The notes under the pieces: generated by a model
What the model was told of the DNA's origin: nothing
Database searches by the model: none
The model's input: only the letters and a program-made list of their open reading frames with translations
Program-made: the position numbers and the translations under genes
Shown here: piece by piece, positions 54,525 to 64,000 of the stretch
Position numbering within the stretch: position 1 is the first letter of the stretch
Layout: each line of letters opens with the position of its first letter
NCBI GenBank assembly: GCA_030762935.1
Contig: CM060893.1
Span: 8,600,001 to 8,664,000 of the forward strand
Reading direction: 5' to 3'
Length of the DNA: 64,000 nucleotides
From: Hymenopus coronatus
Lineage: Eukaryota > Arthropoda > Insecta > Mantodea > Hymenopodidae

Positions 54525-54857
54525 ATGATATGATATTGTAATCAAAATCGTTAGAGCCATTTTTGAGAAAATAAACATTTTTGAAAAAAACTCCATGTAA
54601 AGGGTAGTTTGGGGTGGAGGAATTTTTCTCAAAATCGCCGTGTCGTATTCCTGGAAGATAGTTAACTTAAATACCAAGTTTGGTATTTTACCGACTTTTT
54701 CACACGGACCTTTTTGTGAAAATGTTTTTTTTTTTTTTTTGATACAGGGGACCCTAAAACATATATGTCCGGTGAAATCTCAGAATCTAATTGTTGGGTG
54801 GAATACAATACCTTTTCTATACACTATGTATGTAGTACGTGTAGAGAAAGTAAAAAA
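54525..54857 (+). repeat. HINE-like copy, 5'-truncated
   Basis: Central block GTAATCAAAATCGTTAGAGC to the palindrome (54815-54848) and GAAAGTAAAAAAAG. A T run (54727-54740) replaces the usual short one. Confidence 0.78.
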
Positions 54858-54919
54858 AGAACGAGTGTAAATGATTAATACATGCAGTCTGCATGAATTA
54901 CCCGTTGCATGGCATTACA

Positions 54920-55560
54920 AATCTGACATGTCCCATTAACAACTTTCTCTAGCTGCTCTATATACAAACTATTAGTATAAAAGATTATTCTTTTAAAATG
55001 GAAACCAACAAGGAATATCTCGAAAACGGTCAATTCTACAAGAAAAACTATATGACTAAATTATGTTTTTAACGAGATCTACGTTCTTTGTGTTGTAAGA
55101 TTTTGTATATCTCGTACGGTTTAAACGTTATGCAAAATCCAACCAAAATAAACAGAGCTTCAGAGGCTATTCCCAGCAAATTCAAAATACAAATTTTATT
55201 TGTGATGTGAATATCTTTAGTATATAGCATTTTAATATAGCCATTTTTTATAAAATCAAAAATTTCGAAAAATATTCCAAGTAAAGGGTAGTTGGGGTGG
55301 GGGGATTTTATTGAAAATCTTAGTGTCGCATCCTTGTAAGATACTGAACTTAAATACCAAGTTTGATATATAACCGACTTTTTGTTTTTGGGCTATGTTG
55401 TCCACACACACACACGGACCTTTTTCTAATTTTTTTTCGGACTCTGGGGGACTCAAAACATATACTTCTGGTGAAATCTTGGTATCGAGTTTTTGGGTGG
55501 AATACAATACCTTCTCTGTCCACTATGTACATTGTACATGCGGGATAGAGAAAGTAAAAA
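54920..55560 (+). repeat. HINE-like copy
   Basis: From ATCTGACATGTCCCATTAAC to a worn palindrome and GATAGAGAAAGTAAAAA. Confidence 0.78.
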
Positions 55561-55881
55561 TGCCTCGAGCATGTGGAATTTAAAAAAAGATATTTTTGCA
55601 AATTGTTATGTTGATTAAGATTGGCTAATAGTTAAAGATAATTAGGAAGTTTATTCTAAATTTGTATTGCAGCACAGTAACATCCTTTTTGTAACAATTT
55701 TAAGCTATTTGCTTGTCAATGCAAATCACCTGCAAGCCTTATGTTGCGGTCAGTAATACTGTAATTACATGTAAGATAGCTCAAGAGAGAATATAATGCG
55801 AGTGCGTCAGCAAGAAGAAGAATGTAAATAAGGGCTACAAGAATGATGGGGCCCAGGGCCACTGATAATGTGCATAGCCTT
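55561..55881. other. Actn intron 1 stretch, nothing recognised
   Basis: No repeat or gene seen. Confidence 0.4.
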
Positions 55882-56750
55882 CTTACTTTCTCTACACGTA
55901 GTATGTGCATAATATATAGAGAAGATACTGTATTGCACCAAAAAATTCTATATCAAGATTTCACCGGAAATATGTTTTGTGGCCTCCTGATTAAAAAAAA
56001 AAAAGTATTTTTAGATAAATGTCCAAATGTGTGTGTGGGCAGCATGGCTAAAACATGTAAAGTCCGTTAGATACAAAACTTGGTATGTAAGTGCAGTATA
56101 CTCCTAAGATGCAACACGAAGATTTTCAAGAAAATCCCCCCCCCCACCTCCAACTACCCTTTACATGAAAAAAAATGTCAAAATGTTTGATTTTCTGAAA
56201 ACCGCTAATAATTTTGATTAAAATACCGTATGTTAATATAATAATATTTAGATGACAAATAAACTATACCTGAATTTTCTGGGAATAGCCTCTGAAGACA
56301 TGTTCATACCGGATGAATTTTGCATAACTGGTAAATCGTAAGAGATAGACAAAAACTTATTACACAAAAAATGTAGATCTCGTTAAAGCACACAATGTGT
56401 CGTATTTCTCTCTCTCTCTCCCTCTCTCTCCCTCCTCTCTTCTAATTGACCATTTCTGAGATATTCCTTGTTATTTGTTTCAGATTTAAAATACTGAACT
56501 TTTCTCAAACTCTTTGCCCTGCGTAGAAACGGATTTCAATCACATGGCAGCCAGCTTTTAAAAGATTTGACTGTCGTTTTAGCCTAGTGCATTCCCTCAT
56601 TTTCCTTGTACGTACAAGGTAGCAAGCAATTAAGACACTTTTTGTTAATGTTTATCTCGATTATCATAAAGTAGACAGGAGAAAATGCTTTTTAACAATA
56701 ATGTATTACAGCTATGTAGAGAAAGTCATATGAATGAAATACATTAGATT
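55882..56750 (-). repeat. HINE-like copy, full length
   Basis: Palindrome 55884-55925; a CT-rich low-complexity tract at 56407-56446 replaces the usual ATATACATTTTTT segment; end GAAATACATTAGATT followed by C and T runs. Confidence 0.8.
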
Positions 56751-56789
56751 CCCCCCCCCCTTTTTTTTTTTTACTTCGAAACATATATC

Positions 56790-58055
56790 TTCCACATACA
56801 CACCAACAAATTCGTCTTTTGTCACTCTGACTTTTTGGTTGACTGAGAGCTTAATGATTCCTGAAATTGCAATTCTTTCTTATAGTCGCGGCCAAAGTAA
56901 TTGCTTTTGATAAGATAAATATCATGGTATACATAGTACTGCGGTAGGTTATGTATCACCGAAGGGTTGGAATCGAAACCAGGCGAGCAATTTGTAGTTC
57001 TGCAGGTGATGGCAATATCTTAGGTTAGGTTTGCCACATAGATGGACCAGACTGTACTCGACGGCGGCGTCATCACGGAGCGATGTGTGACGCTGGCCTA
57101 GCCAAAAATAGGGAGGAAGTGGAGCAACACCCAGCTCCGGTGACATAATGTTCTTATCGGGAACCTAACGTGACGTAGAGCAATTCCTGACTGGACATAT
57201 TTCTGAGGTAGGGCACAGGACATCGGGTACCTCGCATCAGTACAACCCCATAGTTAATGTGGCCATTTAGCTCAACTAGCTCCAATGCATTGGCCGAGAT
57301 TGGGTAATTTCAACCAATCGCACTATCTGACTGGAGTCTTATCGCAACTGATGTTCATTTCTTTGAAATCTTGTCACACCTGACGTTCATTTGTTTAATT
57401 TCCTTTCTTGGTTATTGGTAACAAGGTGACAATCCAGCGAGCCAACCTTCACTTTTTTTAACTGCCATTTCCTCAACTGTATTTTCAATAATTAATTCAG
57501 TTAAAATGTTTATTTAAAGTTTTATCCAGCCCATGTATTTAGTTAAAAGGAATGAAAATAATCATTATTTGTATTTTTATGTATGAGATTAGTGCAATAA
57601 CCTCAAATAAAATGTTTGATTCCATTTCATGTATTAGATTTTAGAACTGAAATAAAATAATTGTTTCTTATTATTATTATTATTATTATTATTATTGTTG
57701 TTGTTGCTATCGATATTCGTGCATTGAGTGTAAGCACGGTTGGCCATATCATACTTCAGAAGGCAGTGAAGAATGAAACAAAAACATTCGGTAAATAAAC
57801 ATTGTCGAATGCGTCATCTACCATTTGAGAACTAATGTAACTATTACGATCATAACCTGATAAAATCTCCCTTCCTATATATTACAAATTATTAATAGTT
57901 TATTTCCCTGAATTGTCTTATCAAATACAACTGGCGTTTTCATCTCTTAGGACAGTTCACTCCCGTCGCTTCGCTTCGGTCGTGAATTACACAAGATGAA
58001 AACTCTCGTGGTATTATTTATGATAATGTTCTTCTGAACCTACTACGAGGTGGGT
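56790..58055. other. Actn intron 1 stretch, no gene
   Basis: It contains a trinucleotide tract (ATT then GTT, 57667-57706). The more GC-rich part (56940-57260) has a 65-codon minus-strand frame without a known motif. Confidence 0.45.
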
Positions 58056-58059
58056 AATA

Positions 58060-58330
58060 CGTAACTGGGTATATTTCTGAGGAAGGGGACGCTTAACTGA
58101 CATTCTTATCAGGAACTTGTATGACGTATAGACATTCCTGAGATGAAGTACAAGACCGAGTGTATTTCGTCTAGGCGTTACCTGGACGCATTGCACAAGA
58201 CGCGGTGCATTTTCTGTAGTTTTTGGATATATTTCTTAAGTGGGGTACAAGGCCGACCGAGCACATTTCCTCCAGGCATTACCAGTACCATTGGAATATA
58301 TTTCTCAGGTGAGGCTCTAAGAGTCCATAA
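58060..58330 (+). repeat. Diverged short repeats, ATTTCTxAGGTGGGG type
   Basis: Four related segments begin near 58069, 58131, 58228 and 58300: an ATATTTCTGAGG-like start, then GTACAAGACCGA and ATTTCGTCTAGGCGTTACC-like parts (clearest in the second and third). An earlier relative starts at 57197. Confidence 0.5.
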
Positions 58331-58339
58331 ACATGACCC

Positions 58340-59054
58340 AGTTCAGCGCCGCCTAACCTTGAGACCAGAGATACGTGTGTTTTCCCGATATCTTTTGTTC
58401 ATATTTCAAAGCGAACAGCGCACGACAGTGTCGTGTTTGTTGTTGACAACAGCTTGGCAAGCTGCTACGGCGTCGAAAACAAAAACCTCTTTAACTTCAA
58501 AACCACATTTTAACAAAAGAACGTTCACGACTTCATGTTAAGATAGTTTTGAATCAATTATTTAATACCGGAAAGTTAGTAGAACAGCCTTTACTTTCAC
58601 CGTTTTCCACCTAGAAAGCTCTATTTTTATTTTTACAATTTGTTGGTGTTATAGAAAGTGCAGTAGCGTGTAAAACGAATAGGTCTTATTCAAAAGAAGT
58701 TTTCATCGCTGCCAACGTCTGTTAATCTTTTTGTGGTTCACCTACTTTCACAACCGCGAGAAAAACGGTTACCTGCATTGTCGAGTATAAAGAACAAGTA
58801 AAGTGCTGTAGACATCATGAGAAGCATTACAAGTGGAGAGTAGCTATTACTGACATGAAAAGGAATACACTACTGTTTAGTTTTTGTTGATTAATTCAAG
58901 AACTGGGCCTTTCTTTGAGAGGAGGTCGCGAACTTCAATTCCCAAGCCCATAATCAGCTATGGATTATAAGTTAGGGGATTCTAAATCTTAATTCATTTC
59001 TCTATAAATGTTAAATCATTAATTTATAATAAAACTAGGTCGAATACATTTTAA
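58340..59054. other. Actn intron 1 stretch, no gene assigned
   Basis: Moderate GC content; the 132-codon frame ending at 58541 partly overlaps the short repeats and has no motif. Confidence 0.4.
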
Positions 59055-59812
59055 TTTTCTTTATCACTTGTACAATGTGCATAATAGGTAGAGAATTTGT
59101 ATTCCACCCAAAAATTCGATACCGAGGTTTCACCGGAAATGCATGCTTTGAGGACTCCTGAAACACATACACCCCCAAGAAAAATATAAGTATGTGCGTT
59201 TGTGTGTGATGCAGTAAGTGGACAGCATAACTCAAAAACGAAAAGTCGGTTAAATAACAAATTTGGTATTTAAAGTTTAATATCTTCCAATAATGCGACA
59301 CGAAAATCCCCCCTACCCTTTACATGGAACATTCTTAGGGAAAAAATAAAAAAAAATGGCTTTTAACGATGTTGATTAAAATGCCGTATGTTAAAGATGT
59401 TAGCATACTAAATAAAATATATAGCCTGAATATTTTGGGAATATCCTCATATCCGCTGAAATCCTGTTCATTCTGAATTGCTTTTGTGTAACTGGTGAAC
59501 GTAAGAGATGGACAAATCTGACTACACAAAAAATGTAGACCTTATTAAAACATAGGTTGTCATATATATTTTTTGCTTCTCTTTCTTGTGGAATTAACCT
59601 TTTCAGAGATATTCTCTGCTATTGGTTTCAATTTTAAAATAAGTAAACTTCAGTCAAACTGGAGAACCTTATCTGTTTCATATTTATTTTACTCGCTGTG
59701 GAAAAAGAACAGAATTACAATGACAATGGCATTGCGACATATTCTAAAAGATTTGTGTCGTTTTAGCCTTGTGTATTCCTTTATTTCCCTTCTACTTATA
59801 AGGAACTACATA
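59055..59812 (-). repeat. HINE-like copy, diverged
   Basis: Worn palindrome at about 59060-59095; the CCACCCAAAAATTCGATACC and GGTTTCACCGGAAA blocks are clear; the right end is degraded and adjoins the tandem duplication. Confidence 0.7.
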
Positions 59813-60170
59813 ATAAGTAATTGTTGAAAACTGAACACTTATTCCGCCACTTTCTGTAAATAATTAAGATTCCTCTTAGGCATAAACGTAAAGTCCATGG
59901 TGATCCCTGACAGCAAGTGTACTGTCTCAGCTGATAAGAGGCGTGTCTGCCTCTGCCAATAGATTCATGCTACGTAAGCAATGATGCCATCATAAGTAAT
60001 TGTTGAAAACTGAACACTTATTCCGCCACTTTCTGTAAATAATTAAGATTCCTCTTAGGCATAAACGTAAAGTCCATGGTGATCCCTGACAGCAAGTGTA
60101 CTGTCTCAGCTGATAAGAGGCGTGTCTGCCTCTGCCAATAGATTCATGCTACGTAAGCAATGATGCCATC
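59813..60170. repeat. Perfect 179-bp tandem duplication
   Basis: 59813-59991 and 59992-60170 are identical at every base I compared (for example TTCCGCCACTTTCTGTAAAT, GTGATCCCTGACAGCAAGTG). No other copy is in the window. Confidence 0.95.
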
Positions 60171-60177
60171 ATTGTTG

Positions 60178-60215
60178 CAGCACGTAACAAACATTCCAGC
60201 ACGTAACAAACATTC
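60178..60215. repeat. 19-bp tandem duplication
   Basis: CAGCACGTAACAAACATTC occurs twice in direct succession (60178-60196, 60197-60215), just after the 179-bp duplication. Confidence 0.95.
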
Positions 60216-60312
60216 CTCAATGCAGTTTCGGTTGGCGTGAGCAACCTCTTGCACTGCATTATTTTGCTTTGTTGCTGTTTGTTAGTGTGCTAGTGTTTTA
60301 GTTTGTTTGAAA

Positions 60313-60368
60313 ATGGCTGCAGCCGTGGACGGGACGAAGTGGCAACAGTGTGGGGGAGCGGCCACGAG
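60313..60368 (+). CDS. Possible first coding exon, unknown gene
   Basis: ATG at 60313 in a good context (GAAAATGG) opens MAAAVDGTKWQQCGGAAT, followed by AG|GTAAGA, a strong donor; without splicing the frame stops at once. The surroundings are GC-richer than the intron. It could be the 5' exon of a nested gene or a decayed mobile-element start. No family was recognised. Confidence 0.3.
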
Positions 60369-60369
60369 G

Positions 60370-61890
60370 TAAGATAACTTGTCAGGGATCATTATGGATC
60401 TCCCCGACTTTAGGATTCGATGGCTTGCGTGTTGGATTTCTTCCTGTTCTCGACATAAACCGATGCATGGCTCTCTTTACATGGAAGAGATGTACAATGC
60501 AAGAGTTTGCAAACTCCAAACTTTATCCTTGCGTTGCATGCAAGGAGGAAGAATTCTGCTTATTTTCTCTATGCATTGCCTATGAGTTCAATAACAAACG
60601 ATCGCACTGCAAGATTTTGCAGGGCCTGCTGTACATGCATGCTCTCCTATTTGGCCGTGCCTAGCCATCTCTAATCTCCCTCAAGAGGTTATAACAGTCT
60701 CCTTGCGAATCCTTTTTTGATTTAATGGATGTAACTATCATCTGTGTGTAGATTTCTTGGTTCTCATAAATCGAAGACGCAGAGAGATAATTCTTAGTTC
60801 ATTAAATGTGCAGCTTTATCACTTTCTGCAGTCTAAATGCTTGTACTATTTTCAATAATTTTGAGTGAGCAATTATTGTGAAGTCACTGCCGCGAGCGTC
60901 AGTTGTTAGAGTAATGCATTTATTTTGTAAAAGATTGAGTGAATGTTCTTATGTGGTATTGTTGGTTATGTTATTCAGTTTGTAACTTGCGGAGCGCTTG
61001 GAAGATATTTGCATGTAACTTGCGGATCTAGAAATCCGTGGACAACTTCTTGCGTTGCGCTTACGATTTGATTGTGAATGTGTTTCCTTGCGTTTGCGCT
61101 TATGCTATGTTACGTCTGCGCTTGCATCTCATTACGAATGTAGCTTCCTGCGCAGCAAAATCAAGCATTCTGTGGTTGAATGGTGTCGCACAGGTGTCCG
61201 CTGCTGTAGTCGGCCTATTCTTTAAGAGGACTGGGCCTGTCCAATGTTTGTTTTGCCTTTTGAAAAAGCTTTTTTGCGCCCTTCGGTGACTCTTTCACGC
61301 CTTTTTGTAAGCAGTGATTCAAAACTATCTACTGGTGCGGGCCCTTTGACATGTTCTTCCTCTTCTTTCGGCGTCCGCCAACTGATCTTTATCCTTTTGG
61401 CTTGTATCTCCACAGCGATTTGACAATCTGTATTTCTGGATTTATTGTCCACTCATTTCATAATCTGACATTTACACTCGCAAATCTTGTGTTGTCTCTT
61501 CCACCAATCTCAAGGAGGGTTATGGCTGAAATTTTTGGCCAGTTTCAGGATTTTTTTTATAATTTTTGCATAAAAATAATTTGTAGCTAATATAAGACAT
61601 TTTTCCTTGTTAGCCTGCTTTTGGAGCCATATTTGACTTGGATATGCCTTGAATTTGTCACAATTTAAATGAATTTTAAAGTCATATCCTGCATTTTCAT
61701 GTTTCGAATGCTATATTCAACTTCAATGTTTACGCTAGAAATCCAAAACTTTTACTGTTTCTTCTGAAATCTATGGTTAAAAGAACTACATAGCCTGGGT
61801 TAATATTTTTTAGTTCTTTCATTTCTTCAAAATTAAAATGTTCGCTCTAGTGTTAAATTATGCGTATTTACTTTGTCAAGCCCTCTATGT
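60370..61890. other. Actn intron 1 stretch, no assigned gene
   Basis: The frames at 60350-60664 (plus) and 61222-61452 (minus; AVEIQAKRIKISW, SFESLLTKRRERV) look protein-like in composition but match no family I know and lack splice support. Confidence 0.35.
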
Positions 61891-62551
61891 AAAAATCTGA
61901 TGTGTTCCATTCACATGACTTTCTCTATATCTCGGTAACAAATTATTGTTAATAAGCTATTCTTTCATTTTTTCATGCTAATCGAGAAAAATTATCAGAA
62001 ATAGTCTTATTTCTTGCTTTATTGTAATTAGAAGCGAAATAAGGGAGTACCATAAGTTAAAGTGAAAGCCAAAAGCTGGTTGCAATGTGTGCTGATGTTC
62101 CTTTGTATGGACAGGAGTTGACGAATTGAGTTTTTCAAAGCTGAAACCAAGAAAAAGGAATATCTCAAAAACGATCAACTCCACGAAAAAAAATGTATAT
62201 AACATAAATTGCGTGTTTTAACGTGCTCTACATTTTTGTGTGTTAAGTTTTTGTCCATCTCTAGTAGTTATGCAAAATTCATCCAGAATAAAGTAGTCTT
62301 CAGAGGCTATTCCCAGAAAATTCAAAATATACATTTTATTTGTCAGGTAAATATCTTTAATATATGATATTTTAATCAAAATCGTTAGAGCCATTTTTTA
62401 GAAAATAAAAATTTTCGAAAAAAAGTTCCATGTAAAGGGTAGTTTGGGGTGGGGGATTTTTCTCAAAAGCTTCGTGTCGCATCCCTGGAAGACACTAAAC
62501 TTAAATACCAAGTTTGGTATTTTACCGACTTTTCGTTTTTGAGTTATCGTG

Positions 62552-62589
<38 letters not shown>

Positions 62590-62662
62590 CTTTTTTGTGA
62601 AAATGTTTTTTTTTTATATTGGGGACCCTAAAACATATATTTCCGGTGAAATCTCGGTATCA
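61891..62662 (+). repeat. HINE-like copy (left part, interrupted by NUMT)
   Basis: AAAAATCTGATGTGTTCCAT through the (CA)n tract at 62555-62586 to CTCGGTATCA, where mitochondrial DNA interrupts it. The remaining end is 62843-62911. Confidence 0.88.
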
Positions 62663-62842
62663 GGAGGGAGATTATGTATTCATTCAATTGATCTAGTTAT
62701 TTGGGATGAATATAGAACAGGTCGTCTATAAATGTTATTATACATGAATGATTGGTGTAGTAATTTTATTTTTAGTTATAGCAACAGCATTTAGAGGTTA
62801 CGTATTACCCTGAGGACAAATATCTTTTTGAGGGGCCACAGT
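62663..62842 (+). pseudogene. NUMT: mitochondrial cytochrome b fragment
   Basis: From about 62735 the plus strand, read with the invertebrate mitochondrial code (TGA Trp, ATA Met, AGA Ser), gives TWMIGVVILFLVMATAF, then SGYVLPWGQMSFWGATVI. This is the central cytochrome b segment containing the conserved YVLPWGQMSFWGATVI. The left half of the insert (62663-62734) is unassigned. The host repeat continues directly on both sides, without target duplication, with a possible 4-bp AATT overlap at the right junction. Confidence 0.88.
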
Positions 62843-62911
62843 AATTTTTGGGTGGAGTGCAATACCTTCTCTATACACTATGTATATAGTGCGTATAGAG
62901 AAAGTAAAAAG
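62843..62911 (+). repeat. HINE-like copy (right end after NUMT)
   Basis: AATTTTTGGGTGGAGTGCAA, the terminal palindrome (62869-62903) and GAAAGTAAAAA. Confidence 0.85.
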
Positions 62912-62914
62912 AAA

Positions 62915-63158
62915 TGGCGTATTATGGGCGCTCTTTAACTACTGTGCTTCTCAGCGGCCCATTTTAATTTTTGCTCAGAGGCCTCTATGAGGCTTGAGGT
63001 TCTTTTACGTGCCTTAAATCTACGACACGGGACCAACAGCTTTACTGCCCTTCCGAAGGAAGCCATGCTAAGGATTTTTACACCCGAAAAAACCCATCGT
63101 CCTCCGCCGGGTTTGAACCCGCGACCTTGCGTAACCATTAAACCACGGAGGGCGACAC
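62915..63158 (-). repeat. SINE family B, inverted copy
   Basis: GGGCGCTCTTTAACTACTG, GAGGTTCTTTTACGTGCC, CCATGCTAAGGATTTTTACA and GGGTTTGAACCCGCGACC (B box complement). It lies between two HINE-like copies. Confidence 0.85.
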
Positions 63159-64000
63159 CCTCTACACAATGTACATAGTGGATAGAGAAGGTATTGTATT
63201 CCACCCAAAAATTCGATACCGAGATTTCACCGTAAATATGTTTTCAGGTCCCCTGAGTCCGATAAAAGCATGGACCAGTGTGACTGGACAGCATAGCAAA
63301 AACGAAAGGACCGTTAAAAACTAAACTTGGTATTTAAGTGTATTATCTTCCAAGGATGCGACACGAAGATTTTAGGAAAATCCCACCACTACAAATACCC
63401 TTTCGATGGATTTTTTTTTTTTTTTTTTTAATTTTGTTCTTAAAAATGTGTTACGATTTTGATTAAAATATCGTATACTAGAGATATCAAAAATAAAATG
63501 TTTATTTTGAATTTTCTGGGAATAACCTTCGAAGACCTCTGTATTCTGATTGTATTTTGCATAACAGCTAAACCGTAAGAGATAGACAAAAACCTAATAC
63601 ACAATAAACTAATAAATGTAGATCTCGAAGTTCTTGTAGACTAAAATATTCCTTGCTGGTTTCAGTTTTAAACTACATTTTTCTCAAAAGGGAAGTGTCA
63701 TTTGTTTCTCTCTTCTTTTACTGCAGGCCATGCAAAGCAAACCGAACTTCATTTGTTTCTCTTTTAAAAGATGTATCTATCGATTTAGCGTAGTGCATTC
63801 ACTTGTCACTCCTACTTACAAGGAAGCAAGTAATAAGAAATTTCTGCCAATGTTTACCTTGAATAAGATTGTTCATAGAATTTCTAAATATTGACCGTCT
63901 GTATGTTTGTTATTAATGTTAGCACGTCATAGGTAGAAGAATAATCTTTTGTAAGGAAAGTTTGCGTAACAGTTGGAGAAAGTCATGTGAATTGAATATA
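63159..64000 (-). repeat. HINE-like copy reaching the window end
   Basis: Palindrome 63160-63192, family interior with a T run at 63411-63429, and GAGAAAGTCATGTGAATTGA at the window edge. Confidence 0.8.

Noticed and set aside
58143..58541. 132-codon plus-strand open frame
   Set aside because: It partly covers the diverged short repeats and shows no motif.
60350..60664. 104-codon open frame on plus strand
   Set aside because: It begins with GTG, overlaps the candidate donor site, and has no recognisable domain; open frames of this size occur by chance here.
61222..61452. Protein-like minus-strand frame (AVEIQAKRIKISW, SFESLLTKRRERV)
   Set aside because: No family recognised, no splice sites, no neighbouring related frame. 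Left as unassigned.
62663..62734. Left half of the NUMT as a second mitochondrial gene
   Set aside because: Neither strand gave a mitochondrial protein segment I could identify, so only the right part is called cytochrome b.
50965..64000. Alpha-actinin exon 2 (first calponin-homology domain)
   Set aside because: I looked for the TFTAWCN / KAGTAIxNIEEDF segment in all frames and did not find it; the exon must lie outside the window.
1..64000. CRISPR arrays, operons, ribosome-binding sites
   Set aside because: The sequence is eukaryotic; no regularly spaced repeats or prokaryotic gene organisation are present.

Overview
This is nuclear DNA of an animal, almost certainly an arthropod and most likely an insect with a large, repeat-rich genome. 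It is AT-rich, has spliceosomal genes with canonical GT/AG junctions, and is filled with SINEs, LINEs, Penelope-like elements and DNA transposons. The first coding exon of alpha-actinin matches the insect N-terminus as I know it. The order or species cannot be named from the sequence.

Two host genes are supported. (1) A complete ten-exon gene on the minus strand, from the start codon at 50271 to the stop at 16579, encodes a 487-residue homologue of the vertebrate protein C19orf47 (N-terminal SAM domain, function unknown). All nine introns have GT/AG ends, all phases agree, and the exon lengths sum to 1464 nt. (2) About 590 bp away, diverging on the plus strand, is the first coding exon of alpha-actinin (Actn, 50863-50964). 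Its next exon is not in the window, so intron 1 exceeds 13 kb. The gap between the two starts is a likely bidirectional promoter with a palindromic CACGTG E-box.

Layout. 1-16.4 kb: downstream flank of the C19orf47-like gene, made of two ZBED-type hAT copies (1-2100 minus; 9156-11618 plus), a Tigger-like remnant, SINEs, a fold-back element and many copies of one approximately 0.85 kb repeat. 16.4-50.3 kb: the C19orf47-like gene. Its 14-kb intron 7 holds a SINE, a piggyBac-type MITE, a mariner remnant, a near full-length CR1 LINE beside two jockey-like fragments, two Penelope GIY-YIG fragments and more copies of the 0.85 kb repeat. 50.3-50.9 kb: shared promoter and Actn exon 1. 50.9-64 kb: Actn intron 1, with further repeats, a perfect 179-bp tandem duplication just upstream of a possible unassigned first exon, and a nuclear insertion of mitochondrial cytochrome b DNA.

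The dominant component is the approximately 0.85 kb family, with about 25-30 complete or partial copies in both orientations. It has a near-perfect 34-38 bp palindrome at one end, the same ACTTTCTCTA motif inverted near the other end, an internal variable (TG)n tract and T-rich borders, and it sometimes sits head-to-tail. This is the architecture described for non-autonomous Helentron (DINE-1/HINE-like) rolling-circle elements. I propose that assignment as an inference; here the family is called 'HINE-like'. For it, strand '+' means the TCTGATGTG end is on the left and the palindrome end on the right.
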